This document shows, piece after piece, positions 14,154-14,407 of a DNA stretch of 14,407 bases. The notes under the pieces are model-generated. The model worked only from the letters and a program-made list of their open reading frames with translations, did not search any database and was not told the origin of the DNA. The number at the start of each line of letters is the position of its first letter. The stretch's first letter is position 1. The stretch comes from JACPWY01 sp964603655 (lineage in GTDB: Bacteria > Bdellovibrionota > FAC87 > UBA2466): the NCBI GenBank assembly GCA_964603655.1, contig CAZRVZ010000055.1, forward strand, positions 1-14,407. The letters run 5' to 3'. The position numbers were made by a program, and so were the translations under genes.

Positions 14154-14407
14154 ATGAAGAGGTCACCAGATTCGCTCGTTAATATTGCAACTCTCAAAAG
14201 CCAACTGGCCAAGTATCTTCGAATGGTCCGTGCGGGACGGCAGGTAATCGTCACCGATCACAGGCAACCGGTTGCGCGAATCGTGCCTTATGAATCATCG
14301 CCGCCGCTTGAGACGATCAAGCCCAAGCGGAGTTTTGAGGAGGTTGCTAAACTCAGGGGAATGGGTTCAGGGGACGGTCAAATGGTCGATTCACTCGCCC
14401 TGCTAAT
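14154..14407 (+). CDS. Phd/YefM-type antitoxin (3' end beyond window)
   Basis: The 84 visible residues follow the Phd/YefM antitoxin plan: a beta-strand N-terminus with NIATLKSQLAKYLRMVRAG (about 10-28), then QVIVTDHRQPVARIVPYE (30-47). This is the DNA-binding dimer domain, which represses its own operon. The more variable C-terminal part (from about 50, with KPKRSFEEVAKLRG), expected to bind the toxin, begins before the sequence ends. No stop codon is reached, so the gene is cut by the window edge, not broken. The partner toxin (commonly VapC/Doc/RelE-like) would be expected directly downstream, outside the window. AGGTAGG (14134-14140) is 13 bases from the ATG, too far for a normal ribosome site. 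Confidence 0.8.
   Translation, partial: MKRSPDSLVNIATLKSQLAKYLRMVRAGRQVIVTDHRQPVARIVPYESSPPLETIKPKRSFEEVAKLRGMGSGDGQMVDSLALL

Noticed and set aside
1..14407. CRISPR array, insertion sequence, tRNA or rRNA, or a novel defence system
   Set aside because: I saw no regularly spaced repeats, transposase motifs, terminal repeats or cloverleaf sequences. The genes are mostly known respiratory, envelope and metabolic families. Only the edge antitoxin relates to accessory functions.

Overview
The window comes from a Gram-negative bacterium. It encodes a lipobox-bearing M23/LysM envelope hydrolase, a probable outer-membrane beta-barrel protein and a full set of bacterial complex I soluble subunits. 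Base composition is moderate, and TTG and GTG starts are common. I cannot name the species. The gene mix would fit a member of the former Deltaproteobacteria or Bdellovibrionota, but that is only a guess. No mobile element, CRISPR array, tRNA or rRNA was seen.

Layout. (1) Bases 1-1210 hold a plus-strand prohibitin/SPFH membrane protein with a clear sigma70-type promoter and a terminator. (2) Bases 1266-2054 encode a plus-strand leishmanolysin-like (M8-type) zinc metalloprotease with no signal peptide. Its terminator lies inside the 3' end of the convergent nuoI. (3) Bases 8147-2075 on the minus strand form a tightly overlapped operon, nuoB-C-D-E-F-G-I. These are the seven peripheral-arm subunits of NADH:quinone oxidoreductase, with all expected Fe-S ligand cysteines. 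None of the membrane subunits (A, H, J-N) is present, and nuoH is missing from its usual place between nuoG and nuoI. (4) An M23/LysM lipoprotein lies just upstream on the same strand, with a terminator-like hairpin between it and nuoB. A large TPR protein is divergent to it. (5) Bases 12416-10866 on the minus strand hold a degenerate M48/HtpX-like membrane protein that has lost both catalytic histidines, followed directly by a ZIP-family metal transporter. (6) Bases 12462-13246 on the plus strand hold a two-gene hotdog-fold dehydratase pair resembling HadA/HadB. It has a near-consensus promoter placed so close that the mRNA would be almost leaderless. (7) Bases 13922-13317 on the minus strand encode an unrecognised small beta-barrel-like envelope protein. 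(8) From 14154 a Phd/YefM-type antitoxin runs off the right edge; its predicted transcript would be leaderless and a helically phased direct repeat overlaps its -35 box.

Most of the window is respiratory and envelope housekeeping. I do not see a convincing undescribed multi-gene system. The most notable points are the soluble-arm-only complex I operon, the pseudo-M48 protein joined to a ZIP transporter, two TTG-start nuo genes sharing an identical upstream motif, and two probable leaderless promoters.
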